This document shows, piece by piece, positions 1 through 6,438 of a stretch of DNA of 63,953 nucleotides. This stretch comes from a virus. A model generated the notes under the pieces. It was given only the letters and a program-made list of their open reading frames with translations, ran no database searches and had not been told where the DNA came from. A program made the translations under genes and the position numbers. Every line of letters starts with the position of its first letter. Position 1 is the first letter of the stretch. The stretch is taken from IMG/VR virus record IMGVR_UViG_3300034283_002160, positions 1-63,953 of that record. One strand, written 5' to 3'.

Positions 1-59
1 AGGCTGTTAAGCAGAATAATCATACTGTTCGTAATTTGTATAACAGCTAATCAATTTAT

Positions 60-368
60 ATGAGACAGTTTGTATTCGAAAACCCGCAAGAATTTAGTAC
101 TTTCTTTTCAGGAAAGAACGTAAAGATTACTAATGCTATCACCGCCGGCATCAGAGTAGCTGTCAAGGCTAGGAAGAAACACGCTGACTTATTTGAGGTT
201 AGCTTCGAAGGAGGAGATACTGCGTACGATATCAGTTTGCCATCTACCGAATGGCCGCAGGCTTTGGCTAAATGTTTAGAGTTCTACGAGGAGTCTCAGC
301 TCTACGATGATGCCATCGATACTTACCAGCTTATCAAGCAACTCTCAAATGAAAGAGATCTTATCTAA
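60..368 (+). CDS. Hypothetical early protein, 102 aa
   Basis: I do not recognise the family. The product is a soluble, mixed-charge protein with no membrane segment and no clear motif. It is the first gene in the window, so its promoter may lie outside. The leader is A/T-rich without a Shine-Dalgarno sequence. It overlaps the next gene, which suggests co-transcription and coupled translation. Confidence 0.6.
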   Translation: MRQFVFENPQEFSTFFSGKNVKITNAITAGIRVAVKARKKHADLFEVSFEGGDTAYDISLPSTEWPQALAKCLEFYEESQLYDDAIDTYQLIKQLSNERDLI

Positions 369-582
369 GACCCGGCTAGACGGCTCTACTATCACCTATT
401 TCATGTCCGATGATAAGAGGACTGTTACATCTGAACTATCTTACCCCAGGTCATTCAGGAATACCTATGAGGAGTTAGAGCATAGAAATGAAGGACTACC
501 TAAGACCAAGCGTCAGTACATGACTGATGAAGGTAAGGTGGTAGGGTATCTTACTGCAAAAAAGTTAGGAATTATTACTTAG
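349..582 (+). CDS. Hypothetical early protein, 77 aa
   Basis: Unrecognised small basic protein. The frame is open from 307, but I choose the ATG at 349 (MKEILSKTRLDG...). It gives a modest 20-nt overlap with the upstream gene instead of a 62-nt one, and the residues before it look like out-of-frame sequence. It ends just before the strong promoter at 588. Confidence 0.5.
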   Translation: MKEILSKTRLDGSTITYFMSDDKRTVTSELSYPRSFRNTYEELEHRNEGLPKTKRQYMTDEGKVVGYLTAKKLGIIT

Positions 583-587
583 GTTAG

Positions 588-618
588 TTGGATCTAATCA
601 AGTTAGTTCCTATCTTTA
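588..618 (+). promoter_or_regulatory. Early promoter for the DUF932 gene
   Basis: TTGG at 588-591, a 19-nt spacer, and TATCTTTA at 611-618. It is followed by the A-rich leader shared by the early genes. Confidence 0.8.
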
Positions 619-642
619 AGTATAATTAAAAACAAAATGGTT

Positions 643-1464
643 ATGATGATTTCAGATAGCAAGCAAGACCGCGTAATGTCAATAGAAGATTTAAAGAAGG
701 TAGTACCTTTTGCCTTCATTGATAAACCTACCCGAGAGGTATCAGATAAGTACGTTCACGTACCTACTAGCCGGGTGATAGAAGACTTAATGAGTATGGG
801 TTGGGAGCCAGTCCAGGCAGCTCAGCGCCGAGGAAGAGCCGGGAAGGTTTCGATCTTCTCCAAGCATATGATCAAGTTCCAGAATCCTAATTTAGTTATC
901 AAAGGTGCTCAAGGTGATGATGTATTTCCTCAGATCATTCTTACTAACTCTCATGATGGAACTCAGTCGTTTAAGTTCATGATGGGGCTATATCGCCTTG
1001 TCTGTAGCAATGGACTGGTAGTTGCTGATGAGCAGTTTGCTAACTTCAAGATCCGGCATATGGGATATAGCTTTGAAGACCTTCAGAAGCTTATCGAGAC
1101 TGCAGTAGTAGCGCTACCTAAGAAGGTAGAGGTTATCAATATGATGAAGGAAGTACAGATGACGGAGGTGCAGCAGAAAGACTTCGCTATGAAGGCTTAC
1201 TTGCTTCGACGTGGTATCGAGATGAGCGATGAAGTTCAGGTAGAGGATGAGGTGTTAGAGGGTATTCTTTCTAGCCGCCGGACCCAAGACCAGGGCGATG
1301 ATCTGTGGCTGACCTTTAATCGCATCCAAGAAGCTATCACCCAAGGAGGATTCAAAGGAGCTTTGAACGGAGCTAAGGTACGTCAGGTGCGTAAGATTAG
1401 GTCGTTTGAGAAAGATCTTAAGATCAATCAGGACTTATTCCAGCTAGCGTTACAGTATGCGTAA
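643..1464 (+). CDS. DUF932-family (phage/plasmid-type) protein, 273 aa
   Basis: The central part (FPQIILTNSHDGTQSFKF followed by GLYRLVCSNGLVV) is the hallmark of DUF932, a family common on phages and plasmids with no settled biochemical role. The frame also has an ATG at 637. I choose 643 because the leader shared by neighbouring early genes always ends GGTT-ATG, and that puts the start here. It has its own promoter and overlaps the following small gene by 8 nt. Function is unknown; a role in early takeover is only suggested by position. Confidence 0.8.
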   Translation: MMISDSKQDRVMSIEDLKKVVPFAFIDKPTREVSDKYVHVPTSRVIEDLMSMGWEPVQAAQRRGRAGKVSIFSKHMIKFQNPNLVIKGAQGDDVFPQIILTNSHDGTQSFKFMMGLYRLVCSNGLVVADEQFANFKIRHMGYSFEDLQKLIETAVVALPKKVEVINMMKEVQMTEVQQKDFAMKAYLLRRGIEMSDEVQVEDEVLEGILSSRRTQDQGDDLWLTFNRIQEAITQGGFKGALNGAKVRQVRKIRSFEKDLKINQDLFQLALQYA

Positions 1465-1621
1465 GATAAGAGATAAGAAAGCCACCGCACCTGTCCGTTT
1501 CGAGAGAGACGGGCAGCTGTGGGAGGTAGTCTACAAGACAGCCGATATGGCTTATGCCGTTAAGCTCAATAAGAAAGGCTCTCCGGTTGGTATCATTGAA
1601 AGGTTTTATGAGCAGGTCTAG
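1457..1621 (+). CDS. Small hypothetical protein, 54 aa
   Basis: MRKIRDKKATAP... ends YEQV. It starts inside the last codons of the DUF932 gene (8-nt overlap), typical of translational coupling. It is basic at the N-terminus, with no recognised domain. The 135 bases after it are GC-rich and hold two small hairpins (near 1666-1679 and 1698-1711) but no gene I can support. Confidence 0.55.
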   Translation: MRKIRDKKATAPVRFERDGQLWEVVYKTADMAYAVKLNKKGSPVGIIERFYEQV

Positions 1622-1697
1622 GGCAGGGAGGCCGAGGGGCGAGCGGAGGGGCGTTTCCCTCTCTCGCACCGAAGGTGCCACGCGCATTCTCATCAAA

Positions 1698-1711
1698 AGC
1701 CCTACCGGGCT
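1698..1711 (+). terminator. Short hairpin, possible weak terminator
   Basis: AGCCC-TACC-GGGCT forms a 5-bp stem with a 4-nt loop, followed by an A-rich rather than T-rich stretch. Termination is therefore uncertain. Confidence 0.3.
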
Positions 1712-1756
1712 TGGAAAAATTTAGATAAAAGGATTAATAAAAAACAAATAAGAGTT

Positions 1757-1990
1757 ATGGAGTACGGAAGTATAAGATGGAGGCCGTGGGTGTGTCTGCT
1801 AAAAGATGATGAAGGTATCACGGATGTTAAGAGGTTTGATAACTTCCAGGACATGCTACAGTGGAGGTTAGAGAACATAAGGAAGGGTTTGAATGCCGTC
1901 TCTATGACAGAAGAATACTACCTCGGTCTTGAGACCGATGAACATGCGGAGTGGTGGAAGAGTGTTAAACAGTTAATTGCATCTTTATGA
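1757..1990 (+). CDS. Hypothetical early protein, 77 aa
   Basis: Acidic, Trp-rich protein (RWRPWVC..., EWWKSVKQL). Unrecognised. The leader ends AGAGTT-ATG, like the other early genes, but I found no TTG-N19-TATMTTTA promoter upstream. It ends in an ATGA overlap with the next gene. Confidence 0.6.
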   Translation: MEYGSIRWRPWVCLLKDDEGITDVKRFDNFQDMLQWRLENIRKGLNAVSMTEEYYLGLETDEHAEWWKSVKQLIASL

Positions 1991-2121
1991 GTAAGAGAAT
2001 ACCTTTAGACCAGGACCCTGCATTCCGGGACCTTAATTGGGACCTTCCTTTGAATAAGGATTGGGATGGCACGTTACAAGACGGACTAGAAAATGAAGAG
2101 TGGGATGATGAAGAAGAGTGA
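1987..2121 (+). CDS. Very acidic hypothetical protein, 44 aa
   Basis: Begins MSKRIPLDQDPAF and ends in an acidic run (EEWDDEEE). Its start overlaps the previous stop in ATGA. Small highly acidic phage proteins are often DNA mimics or host-protein binders, but nothing here shows that directly. Confidence 0.5.
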   Translation: MSKRIPLDQDPAFRDLNWDLPLNKDWDGTLQDGLENEEWDDEEE

Positions 2122-2290
2122 ACAGGAGTGGGATCATTACTCGGGAATACCTTCACCGTTAGCCTACCAGAAAAGAGAGCTAGAAAAGAAGCTAGAGAGG
2201 GAGTACGATGATGATGATTCTCAGGATGATGATAGAGAGTATAACCCCGGTAAGAGGACTTACAGTGATAGCCTTGAGGATGAAGAATAA
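2108..2290 (+). CDS. Charged hypothetical protein, 60 aa
   Basis: The frame is open from 2093; the ATGs at 2105 and 2108 give the shorter overlap with the upstream gene. The product has a Glu/Lys-rich middle and an Asp-rich run (YDDDDSQDDDREY). No family recognised. Confidence 0.45.
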   Translation: MKKSEQEWDHYSGIPSPLAYQKRELEKKLEREYDDDDSQDDDREYNPGKRTYSDSLEDEE

Positions 2291-2558
2291 CTTTTTATAC
2301 AAAGTACTTATGAAAGACGGCAAGAGTAAAGGACAATGGCAGGACTGGGATAAGGCATATGCAAAGACTAGGTCGGTGATATGGAGCTGTAACAAGGAAG
2401 AGCATCTGGAGGCAGGACTGAGGATGGTGATAAACTATGAGAGACTAATGCAAAACTTCGGCCCTACTTCGGTACAAGGCCGGAGGATTGGAGCCGGGAC
2501 AGTTGATGATCTCCTTTCTCTCATTAGGTTAAAACGTAAGATGATTAGGAGAGGATGA
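2280..2558 (+). CDS. Hypothetical early protein, 92 aa
   Basis: The start at 2280 (MKNNFLYKVLMKDG) overlaps the preceding gene by 11 nt. Longer readings from 2208 add a Met/Ile-rich stretch that looks like out-of-frame sequence over the Asp codons of the previous gene. It has a Trp-containing N-terminal half and a basic tail (LIRLKRKMIRRG). Unrecognised. Confidence 0.55.
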   Translation: MKNNFLYKVLMKDGKSKGQWQDWDKAYAKTRSVIWSCNKEEHLEAGLRMVINYERLMQNFGPTSVQGRRIGAGTVDDLLSLIRLKRKMIRRG

Positions 2559-2580
2559 TGAAGGGAGTAAACCGTAGCGT

Positions 2581-2617
2581 ATATAAAGATATTTGTATAG
2601 AGTGATATAAAGATATT
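2581..2617 (+). repeat. Direct repeat ATATAAAGATATT, two copies
   Basis: Identical 13-mers lie at 2581-2593 and 2605-2617, 24 bp apart, in an A/T-rich stretch between the early genes and the octamer array. Confidence 0.55.
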
Positions 2618-2656
2618 AAGATATAAATTATGTATAAACTTAAAGCAAAGAGTGAA

Positions 2657-2674
2657 GTTAAAGCAAAGCTTTAA
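2657..2674. repeat. Dyad copy 1
   Basis: GTTAAAGCAAAGCTTTAA. Imperfect left arm; right arm CTTTAA. Confidence 0.55.
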
Positions 2675-2737
2675 TAGCTAGTACCTGCCTCCCTCCCTTG
2701 CAACTTTTCTTCTATAGAAAATTATTATTTTTCAAAC

Positions 2738-2756
2738 CTTAAAGTAAAGCTTTAAG
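2738..2756. repeat. Dyad copy 2 (perfect arms)
   Basis: CTTAAAGTAAAGCTTTAAG: 7-nt inverted arms (CTTAAAG/CTTTAAG) around a 5-nt centre. It sits just left of the dense octamer block. Confidence 0.65.
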
Positions 2757-2798
2757 TATTCAGTAAACCGTAGATAAAACCGTAGACTAGTAAACCGT

Positions 2799-2981
2799 AT
2801 GCAGAAAACCGTCCATGCAATCATCAGTGCTTTAACCGGCAGAAAACCGTACCTACTAGGTAACCGTCCAGAGGAAACCGTACAAGGTAACCGTAGGGAG
2901 AAAATCGTAGAGAGTACCGTACAGCCGTCTGTAAGGCTGGTTATAAACCTGGAGACTGGAACAGTTAAAGTAAAGCTTTAA
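2799..2981 (+). CDS. Possible 60-aa ORF inside the octamer array
   Basis: An open frame lies across the octamer array and ends within dyad copy 3 (last residues VKVKL). It has no promoter or leader of the type used by neighbouring genes, and its composition (many Arg/Thr/Val from ACCGTA triplets) follows from the repeats. It may be non-coding, or the repeats may be degenerate coding sequence. I keep it at low confidence. Confidence 0.2.
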   Translation: MQKTVHAIISALTGRKPYLLGNRPEETVQGNRREKIVESTVQPSVRLVINLETGTVKVKL

Positions 2982-2982
2982 G
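2964..2982. repeat. Dyad copy 3
   Basis: GTTAAAGTAAAGCTTTAAG, differing from copy 2 only in the first base. Confidence 0.65.
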
Positions 2983-3045
2983 GTTTTAGAAAACCGTACG
3001 GAGGTAACCGTCTGGTAAACCGTAGGGAAAAAACCGTCCTGAAAG

Positions 3046-3076
3046 TTGTCTCCTGCTCTAAGGGTTCGTATCTTTA
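3046..3076 (+). promoter_or_regulatory. Early promoter for the membrane protein at 3094
   Basis: TTGT 3046-3049, 19-nt spacer, TATCTTTA 3069-3076. It begins 7 bp after the last AAACCGTC octamer. Confidence 0.75.
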
Positions 3077-3093
3077 GATGAAAGAAAAAGGTT

Positions 3094-3441
3094 ATGACAA
3101 AGTTGGTAAAAGATTTGAGCGGGATAGCGCTAGTGGTGATGCTGCTAGTAGGAGGAGTTTTTGGCTGGGTCTACTCCCTAGCTACTTTACTGTCCAGTAG
3201 AGAGGACCTGCCCGGGGTACTAAAGGCTAGCTTCAGAGGAAGCCTTATAGGAGTAGTAGCGCTAATCTACTTAGGGGTAACATACCCAGACGCCTCTTCG
3301 GATATGTGGCTGGTGATCGCCCCGGGCTTCTGTGCTTCGGTCTGGTATCTGCTAGGGCCGGAGTTAGATAAAAAGCTAAAGGCAGGTATAGGTCTAGCCA
3401 TAGCAGTAGGTGTACTAGCCTACATGGTGACTGCAGTCTAG
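3094..3441 (+). CDS. Multi-pass membrane protein, 115 aa
   Basis: About four hydrophobic segments (near residues 9-31, 50-65, 73-88 and 97-113) are joined by short charged loops, so this is an inner-membrane protein. The start follows the shared AAGGTT-ATG leader. The gene lies between the octamer array and two dyads that begin right after its stop codon, so its expression may be tied to those elements. It could be a holin-like or superinfection-exclusion protein, but neither can be shown from the sequence. Confidence 0.7.
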   Translation: MTKLVKDLSGIALVVMLLVGGVFGWVYSLATLLSSREDLPGVLKASFRGSLIGVVALIYLGVTYPDASSDMWLVIAPGFCASVWYLLGPELDKKLKAGIGLAIAVGVLAYMVTAV

Positions 3442-3442
3442 A

Positions 3443-3479
3443 CTTCAAGCAAAGCTTTAAGTTAAAGTAAAGCTTTAAG
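3443..3479. repeat. Dyad copies 4 and 5 in tandem
   Basis: CTTCAAGCAAAGCTTTAAG (3443-3461) and GTTAAAGTAAAGCTTTAAG (3461-3479) share one base and sit directly after the stop of the membrane protein gene. The following 110 bases (3480-3590) hold no gene I can support. Confidence 0.65.
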
Positions 3480-3590
3480 GTTTGAGTATAAGGTACCGGC
3501 CCGTCTACTCTTCCGCCTCTCTTCCAAGGGCAGGCCCGTCAACCATCCTAAATGTACGAAAAAATCTTTTAGTGACAAACTTTATTTTAG

Positions 3591-3621
3591 TTGGATTGAA
3601 AATAGTTTGTACCTATCTTTA
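3591..3621 (+). promoter_or_regulatory. Early promoter for the gene at 3648
   Basis: TTGG 3591-3594, N19, TATCTTTA 3614-3621. Confidence 0.8.
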
Positions 3622-3647
3622 GGTATAATTAAAAACAAACAACGGTT

Positions 3648-3803
3648 ATGTATTCATTAGATTGTAGCTATTTTAAAGCAGAATTTGAAACATTAGAGGA
3701 ATTAATAGAGTCTGTCATAATTAATGGAATGGATCCGAGTTATGAGGTAACATTTAATGGAGAAGGTACAGGAGAACAAATATTTGATTTGATTCAGATT
3801 TGA
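3648..3803 (+). CDS. Small acidic hypothetical protein, 51 aa
   Basis: MYSLDCSYFKAEFETLEELI... ends FDLIQI. The start is fixed by the promoter and by the shared AACGGTT-ATG leader. Its stop lies on the -33 element of the next promoter. No family recognised. Confidence 0.65.
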   Translation: MYSLDCSYFKAEFETLEELIESVIINGMDPSYEVTFNGEGTGEQIFDLIQI

Positions 3804-3804
3804 T

Positions 3805-3835
3805 TTGGTTACCCAAAATATAGTTCGTATATTTA
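3805..3835 (+). promoter_or_regulatory. Early promoter for the gene at 3862
   Basis: TTGG 3805-3808, N19, TATATTTA 3828-3835. It begins 2 bp after the preceding stop codon. Confidence 0.8.
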
Positions 3836-3861
3836 GGTATAATTAAAAACAAACAACGGTT

Positions 3862-4272
3862 ATGAATAAGTTAGTAAACAATATTGCAAATAGGGATCTT
3901 CAGGTCTTCCATAAAGAATCTACCGATATGTGCGGTAAGGGAAAATATCGGGTGATTGTAAAGTGTCAGGCCGGATTTATGACTACCAGTACTACTGAGG
4001 CGGAATCAGCCATTGAGGTCTTTCGTCGGTATAAGTTAAAATCAGTCCATTCTATCGCTAAGGTTATAAATGATGACTTTGATTCAACGGTCTATGCCCG
4101 GGTAGGGAAGAAGATCTGGATTTCAGAAGGTCTACTAGTTGAGATTAAGGTGGGGGATATCAATCAGGATCTCTATAAGACTGCTTTGTATAGTCAGTAT
4201 CAGTATAAGTCCGTCAATGCGAATTCATGGGAAAGCTACGCCTACCAGATGAATGAGGAGGTTGCTGCTTAA
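3862..4272 (+). CDS. Hypothetical early protein, 136 aa
   Basis: Unrecognised. The N-terminal half resembles a small alpha/beta fold (GKYRVIVKCQAGFMTTSTT) and the rest is Tyr-rich (LYSQYQYKSV). It is single-cistron, with its own promoter and leader. It is followed by an A-run and a hairpin that overlaps the next promoter. Confidence 0.65.
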   Translation: MNKLVNNIANRDLQVFHKESTDMCGKGKYRVIVKCQAGFMTTSTTEAESAIEVFRRYKLKSVHSIAKVINDDFDSTVYARVGKKIWISEGLLVEIKVGDINQDLYKTALYSQYQYKSVNANSWESYAYQMNEEVAA

Positions 4273-4292
4273 AAAAAAAGTTTAGGAGGGGG

Positions 4293-4323
4293 TTGGTTTA
4301 ACTAACCTTCCTTCTTATCTTTA
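4293..4323 (+). promoter_or_regulatory. Early promoter for the gene at 4348, inside a hairpin
   Basis: TTGG 4293-4296, N19, TATCTTTA 4316-4323. The -33 box is part of an inverted repeat (GGTTGG.../...CTAACC, 4291-4307). Confidence 0.8.
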
Positions 4324-4347
4324 GGTATAATTAAAAAACAAACGGTT

Positions 4348-4542
4348 ATGGAATCAGTAGAAGTTAAAAATCAGACTATCAATTATACTATCAAATTTGG
4401 TGGTAATATATATAACCTCTTCTATTACGAAGATTTAATGTCCTATTCAGAGGAATTGACTGAGGCAGTCTCAGGGTTACCGGTATTAGATGAAGATGAA
4501 TATGAGGAGGTAATGAATTTCTTTGCGGATAATCGCAAATGA
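4348..4542 (+). CDS. Acidic hypothetical protein, 64 aa
   Basis: Unrecognised, strongly acidic C-terminal half (PVLDEDEYEEVMNFF). The start is fixed by the leader. The stop overlaps the start of the next small gene, so the two are probably translated together. Confidence 0.65.
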   Translation: MESVEVKNQTINYTIKFGGNIYNLFYYEDLMSYSEELTEAVSGLPVLDEDEYEEVMNFFADNRK

Positions 4543-4697
4543 GAATGAGTACTCAGTACCGGGTACAGGTGTATATGCAGGGTCCGGGTTATACTAACAC
4601 ATACCTGGTTAATAAAAAAGACTGTACAGTAGGTCTGTACATCAATGCTTACACTCCTGAAGGGGCGATAGAGAGGTACAGAAAGTTTATGAAGTAG
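4539..4697 (+). CDS. Small basic hypothetical protein, 52 aa
   Basis: MRMSTQYRVQVYMQGPGY... ends ERYRKFMK. The start overlaps the previous stop as ATGA-type coupling; an alternative start is two codons later. The basic charge contrasts with its acidic partner. Unrecognised. Confidence 0.5.
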   Translation: MRMSTQYRVQVYMQGPGYTNTYLVNKKDCTVGLYINAYTPEGAIERYRKFMK

Positions 4698-4728
4698 TTG
4701 CTTAATTGAAATTTAGTTCGTATATTTA
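4698..4728 (+). promoter_or_regulatory. Early promoter for the gene at 4752
   Basis: TTGC 4698-4701, N19, TATATTTA 4721-4728. It begins at the base after the preceding stop. The spacer is nearly identical to that of the next promoter (5046-5076), which suggests duplication of the promoter. Confidence 0.8.
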
Positions 4729-4751
4729 GATACAAATTAAAAATAAAGGTT

Positions 4752-5024
4752 ATGAAAGGCTTAGGAAGTAGTTTCAAATTTAAAATCGGTGATAACTTAG
4801 TAACTTATGGGGGTGAGGAAGAAGTTATAGTATTAGGTGTAAAACCTAATTTAAAGGAAGCTTTAACAAATACTGAAGATCCTATTACAGTTGAATTACT
4901 TCAGCGAGATTTAGATGAAAATTGTATAAATAAGGAAGATGAAGACAAACCATTTTATTTAGTAAAATCAGAATCCTTCCCAGGAAATAAATACTATGTA
5001 GAATCTGAATTAGAAGGAAAGTAG
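4752..5024 (+). CDS. Hypothetical early protein, 90 aa
   Basis: The N-terminal stretch FKIGDNLVTYGGEEEVIVLGV suggests a small SH3-like or KOW-like barrel. The middle is acidic and the C-terminus reads FYLVKSESFPGNKYYVES. No family assigned. It has its own promoter and leader, in AT-rich codon usage typical of this block. Confidence 0.6.
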   Translation: MKGLGSSFKFKIGDNLVTYGGEEEVIVLGVKPNLKEALTNTEDPITVELLQRDLDENCINKEDEDKPFYLVKSESFPGNKYYVESELEGK

Positions 5025-5045
5025 TATGAAATAAAATAAAGGTAG

Positions 5046-5076
5046 TTGCTTAATTGAAATATCGTTCGTATATTTA
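5046..5076 (+). promoter_or_regulatory. Early promoter for the gene at 5100
   Basis: TTGC 5046-5049, N19, TATATTTA 5069-5076. Confidence 0.8.
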
Positions 5077-5099
5077 GATACAAATTAAAAATAAAGGTT

Positions 5100-5342
5100 A
5101 TGAATATAAAGTTAAAAGATAATGTATTTGGATTCACTTGGAATTATGAAACAGGTGAAGTAGAAGAAGTATTTACTGAGCAGCTTACTGCAAAGGAAAT
5201 CCAGTTGATGGGCCGTGTTATGGGAAAAGATATCTGTTTGATACTAGAAGATGCTGATATCGAATTGGTGTTTGGTGAAGATATCGAAACCCGGGACGAC
5301 TTAGAGGAGATGGAATTAGCAGAAGTATTGGAATTTGTTTAA
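5100..5342 (+). CDS. Acidic hypothetical protein, 80 aa
   Basis: Unrecognised, very acidic (EDADIELVFGEDIETRDD). The start is set by the AAGGTT-ATG leader. It stands alone between two promoters. Confidence 0.6.
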   Translation: MNIKLKDNVFGFTWNYETGEVEEVFTEQLTAKEIQLMGRVMGKDICLILEDADIELVFGEDIETRDDLEEMELAEVLEFV

Positions 5343-5360
5343 TAAAAGTTAGTTAGGGGG

Positions 5361-5391
5361 TTGGTTATACTGACCCTCTTTCTTATCTTTA
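5361..5391 (+). promoter_or_regulatory. Early promoter for the gene at 5418
   Basis: TTGG 5361-5364, N19, TATCTTTA 5384-5391. Confidence 0.8.
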
Positions 5392-5417
5392 GGTATAATT
5401 AAAAACAAACAAAGGTT

Positions 5418-5564
5418 ATGAAGACAGTAGTAGACTACTTAGACACCCTCCCTAAATCTGTAATAGCTTCTTTTGAGGAAGATTATGGAATAAATGGATG
5501 GGATTTGCTAATGAGTAGCACAATAGAAGAAGCAAAAGATTTATTGGAGCAATATATAAAATAA
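5418..5564 (+). CDS. Small acidic hypothetical protein, 48 aa
   Basis: MKTVVDYLDTLPKSVIASFE... ends LLEQYIK. The predicted helical content is high. It is followed at once by a strong terminator hairpin, so it is a complete one-gene transcription unit. Confidence 0.6.
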   Translation: MKTVVDYLDTLPKSVIASFEEDYGINGWDLLMSSTIEEAKDLLEQYIK

Positions 5565-5571
5565 ATTTTAG

Positions 5572-5597
5572 GGGAGGAAGTTGGTTCCTCCCTTTTT
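5572..5597 (+). terminator. Rho-independent terminator overlapping the next promoter
   Basis: GGGAGGAA (5572-5579), loop GTTGG, TTCCTCCC (5585-5592), then five T. The loop contains the TTGG box of the next promoter and the T-run lies in its spacer. Confidence 0.8.
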
Positions 5598-5611
5598 ATT
5601 TACTATATTTA
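5581..5611 (+). promoter_or_regulatory. Early promoter for the gene at 5634
   Basis: TTGG 5581-5584 (in the terminator loop), N19, TATATTTA 5604-5611. Confidence 0.8.
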
Positions 5612-5633
5612 GGTATAATTAAAAACAACGGTT

Positions 5634-5744
5634 ATGGATGTACGTGATGTACTTGCTCAAAATGAATTTGGAATGGACTACGACCAGCTAGGTCCAGGTG
5701 AGAAGGAATGGGTGAATGATGAAATTGATAACCTCCCCAGTTAG
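5634..5744 (+). CDS. Very small hypothetical protein, 36 aa
   Basis: MDVRDVLAQNEFGMDYDQ... ends IDNLPS. Supported by its own promoter and by the AACGGTT-ATG leader rather than by homology. Confidence 0.5.
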   Translation: MDVRDVLAQNEFGMDYDQLGPGEKEWVNDEIDNLPS

Positions 5745-5770
5745 TAGTAGTATCCTACCAGTATAGTTCG

Positions 5771-5778
5771 TATCTTTA
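5771..5778 (+). promoter_or_regulatory. -7 box of a degenerate early promoter for the gene at 5805
   Basis: TATCTTTA followed by the standard leader, but the -33 position (5748-5751) reads TAGT. This is the only copy of this leader/promoter unit that lacks the TTG. Confidence 0.55.
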
Positions 5779-5804
5779 GGTATAATTAAAAACAAACAAA
5801 GGTT

Positions 5805-5951
5805 ATGGAAATTAAAACAATAAGAGAGTTAAAAGAAACTTTACAGTTTAATCTAATTACTTACTTAGATGGACATGATGATAAAGTCCTTGATACTATT
5901 TGTAAAATAGTAATTGATACAGTCAATAATTACGAAGTAAATAAAAAATAA
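5805..5951 (+). CDS. Small hypothetical protein, 48 aa
   Basis: MEIKTIRELKETLQFN... ends NNYEVNKK. Predicted helical. It is followed after 5 nt by the next start, so the two genes form a short operon. Confidence 0.55.
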   Translation: MEIKTIRELKETLQFNLITYLDGHDDKVLDTICKIVIDTVNNYEVNKK

Positions 5952-5956
5952 AGGTT

Positions 5957-6124
5957 ATGGCAAATATGAGTTACTGTCGATTCGAGAATACGTATAGCGA
6001 TCTTTTAGATTGTTTAGCGAATATTTCAGATGTAGCTGGAAATGAAAGAGATGAACGATATAGGATTCGTTTGATTCAGCTTCTAAAAGAAAATAAAGAT
6101 TTGATTGAGGAGTTGGAAGATTAG
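5957..6124 (+). CDS. MSYCRFENT-type conserved small phage protein, 55 aa
   Basis: The N-terminus reads MANMSYCRFENTYSDLLDCL. This opening is shared by a widespread family of small phage proteins of unknown function, often annotated only as hypothetical. Start 5957 has the AAGGTT-ATG context; an internal ATG at 5966 would give the typical MSYCRFENT start. It has no promoter of its own and is second gene of a two-gene unit. Confidence 0.7.
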   Translation: MANMSYCRFENTYSDLLDCLANISDVAGNERDERYRIRLIQLLKENKDLIEELED

Positions 6125-6143
6125 AATATAGTTCGTATCTTTA
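6113..6143 (+). promoter_or_regulatory. Early promoter for the gene at 6170
   Basis: TTGG 6113-6116, inside the last codons of the previous gene; N19; TATCTTTA 6136-6143. Confidence 0.8.
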
Positions 6144-6169
6144 GATATAATTAAAAACAAACAAAGGTT

Positions 6170-6373
6170 ATGGAAATACTAAAAACAACCACGGAGGTTC
6201 AAAAGGTAATCGAGACAATTGTTCAAGACGGCTCAAGCGTTTACATTGTAAAAGATTACTACCAGGCAGATAGCGATAAGATTATTGATACGGTAATAAC
6301 CACAAAAGATGGTTACGCGGTCGATGACCCTGCTGAATTCGAGTCTATTATCGAATTCCTCGAAGAAAATTAA
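6170..6373 (+). CDS. Hypothetical early protein, 67 aa
   Basis: Unrecognised acidic protein with regular hydrophobic spacing. The start is given by the conserved leader. Single-gene unit. Confidence 0.6.
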   Translation: MEILKTTTEVQKVIETIVQDGSSVYIVKDYYQADSDKIIDTVITTKDGYAVDDPAEFESIIEFLEEN

Positions 6374-6381
6374 AATAAAAG

Positions 6382-6412
6382 TTGGTTCGTGTTAACTTAG
6401 TTCGTATATTTA
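6382..6412 (+). promoter_or_regulatory. Early promoter for the gene at 6439
   Basis: TTGG 6382-6385, N19, TATATTTA 6405-6412. A second TTCG motif follows the TTGG directly. Confidence 0.8.
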
Positions 6413-6438
6413 GGTATAATTAAAAACAAACAAAGGTT

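Larger units (their letters stand above)
2569..3038 (+). repeat. Array of AAACCGTA-type octamers (about 16 copies)
   Basis: Octamers of the form (A/T)AACCGT(A/C) begin at 2569, 2765, 2777, 2792, 2806, 2844, 2861, 2875, 2888, 2991, 3005, 3017 and 3031, with looser copies at 2832, 2902 and 2914. Most neighbours are 12-15 bp apart and all are in the same orientation. This looks like a set of protein-binding sites rather than a CRISPR array, as the spacers are only 4-7 nt. Confidence 0.75.

Noticed and set aside
1711-1741. Early promoter before the 1757 gene (TTGG at 1711)
   Set aside because: At the 19-nt spacing the sequence reads TTAATAAA, not a TATMTTTA box.
2208-2279. Upstream ATG for the 2280 gene
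   Set aside because: The extra Met/Ile-rich residues come from reading the Asp codons of the overlapping gene out of frame.
2569-3038. CRISPR array
   Set aside because: The repeats are only 8 bp and the spacers 4-7 bp. No cas genes or palindromic long repeats are present.
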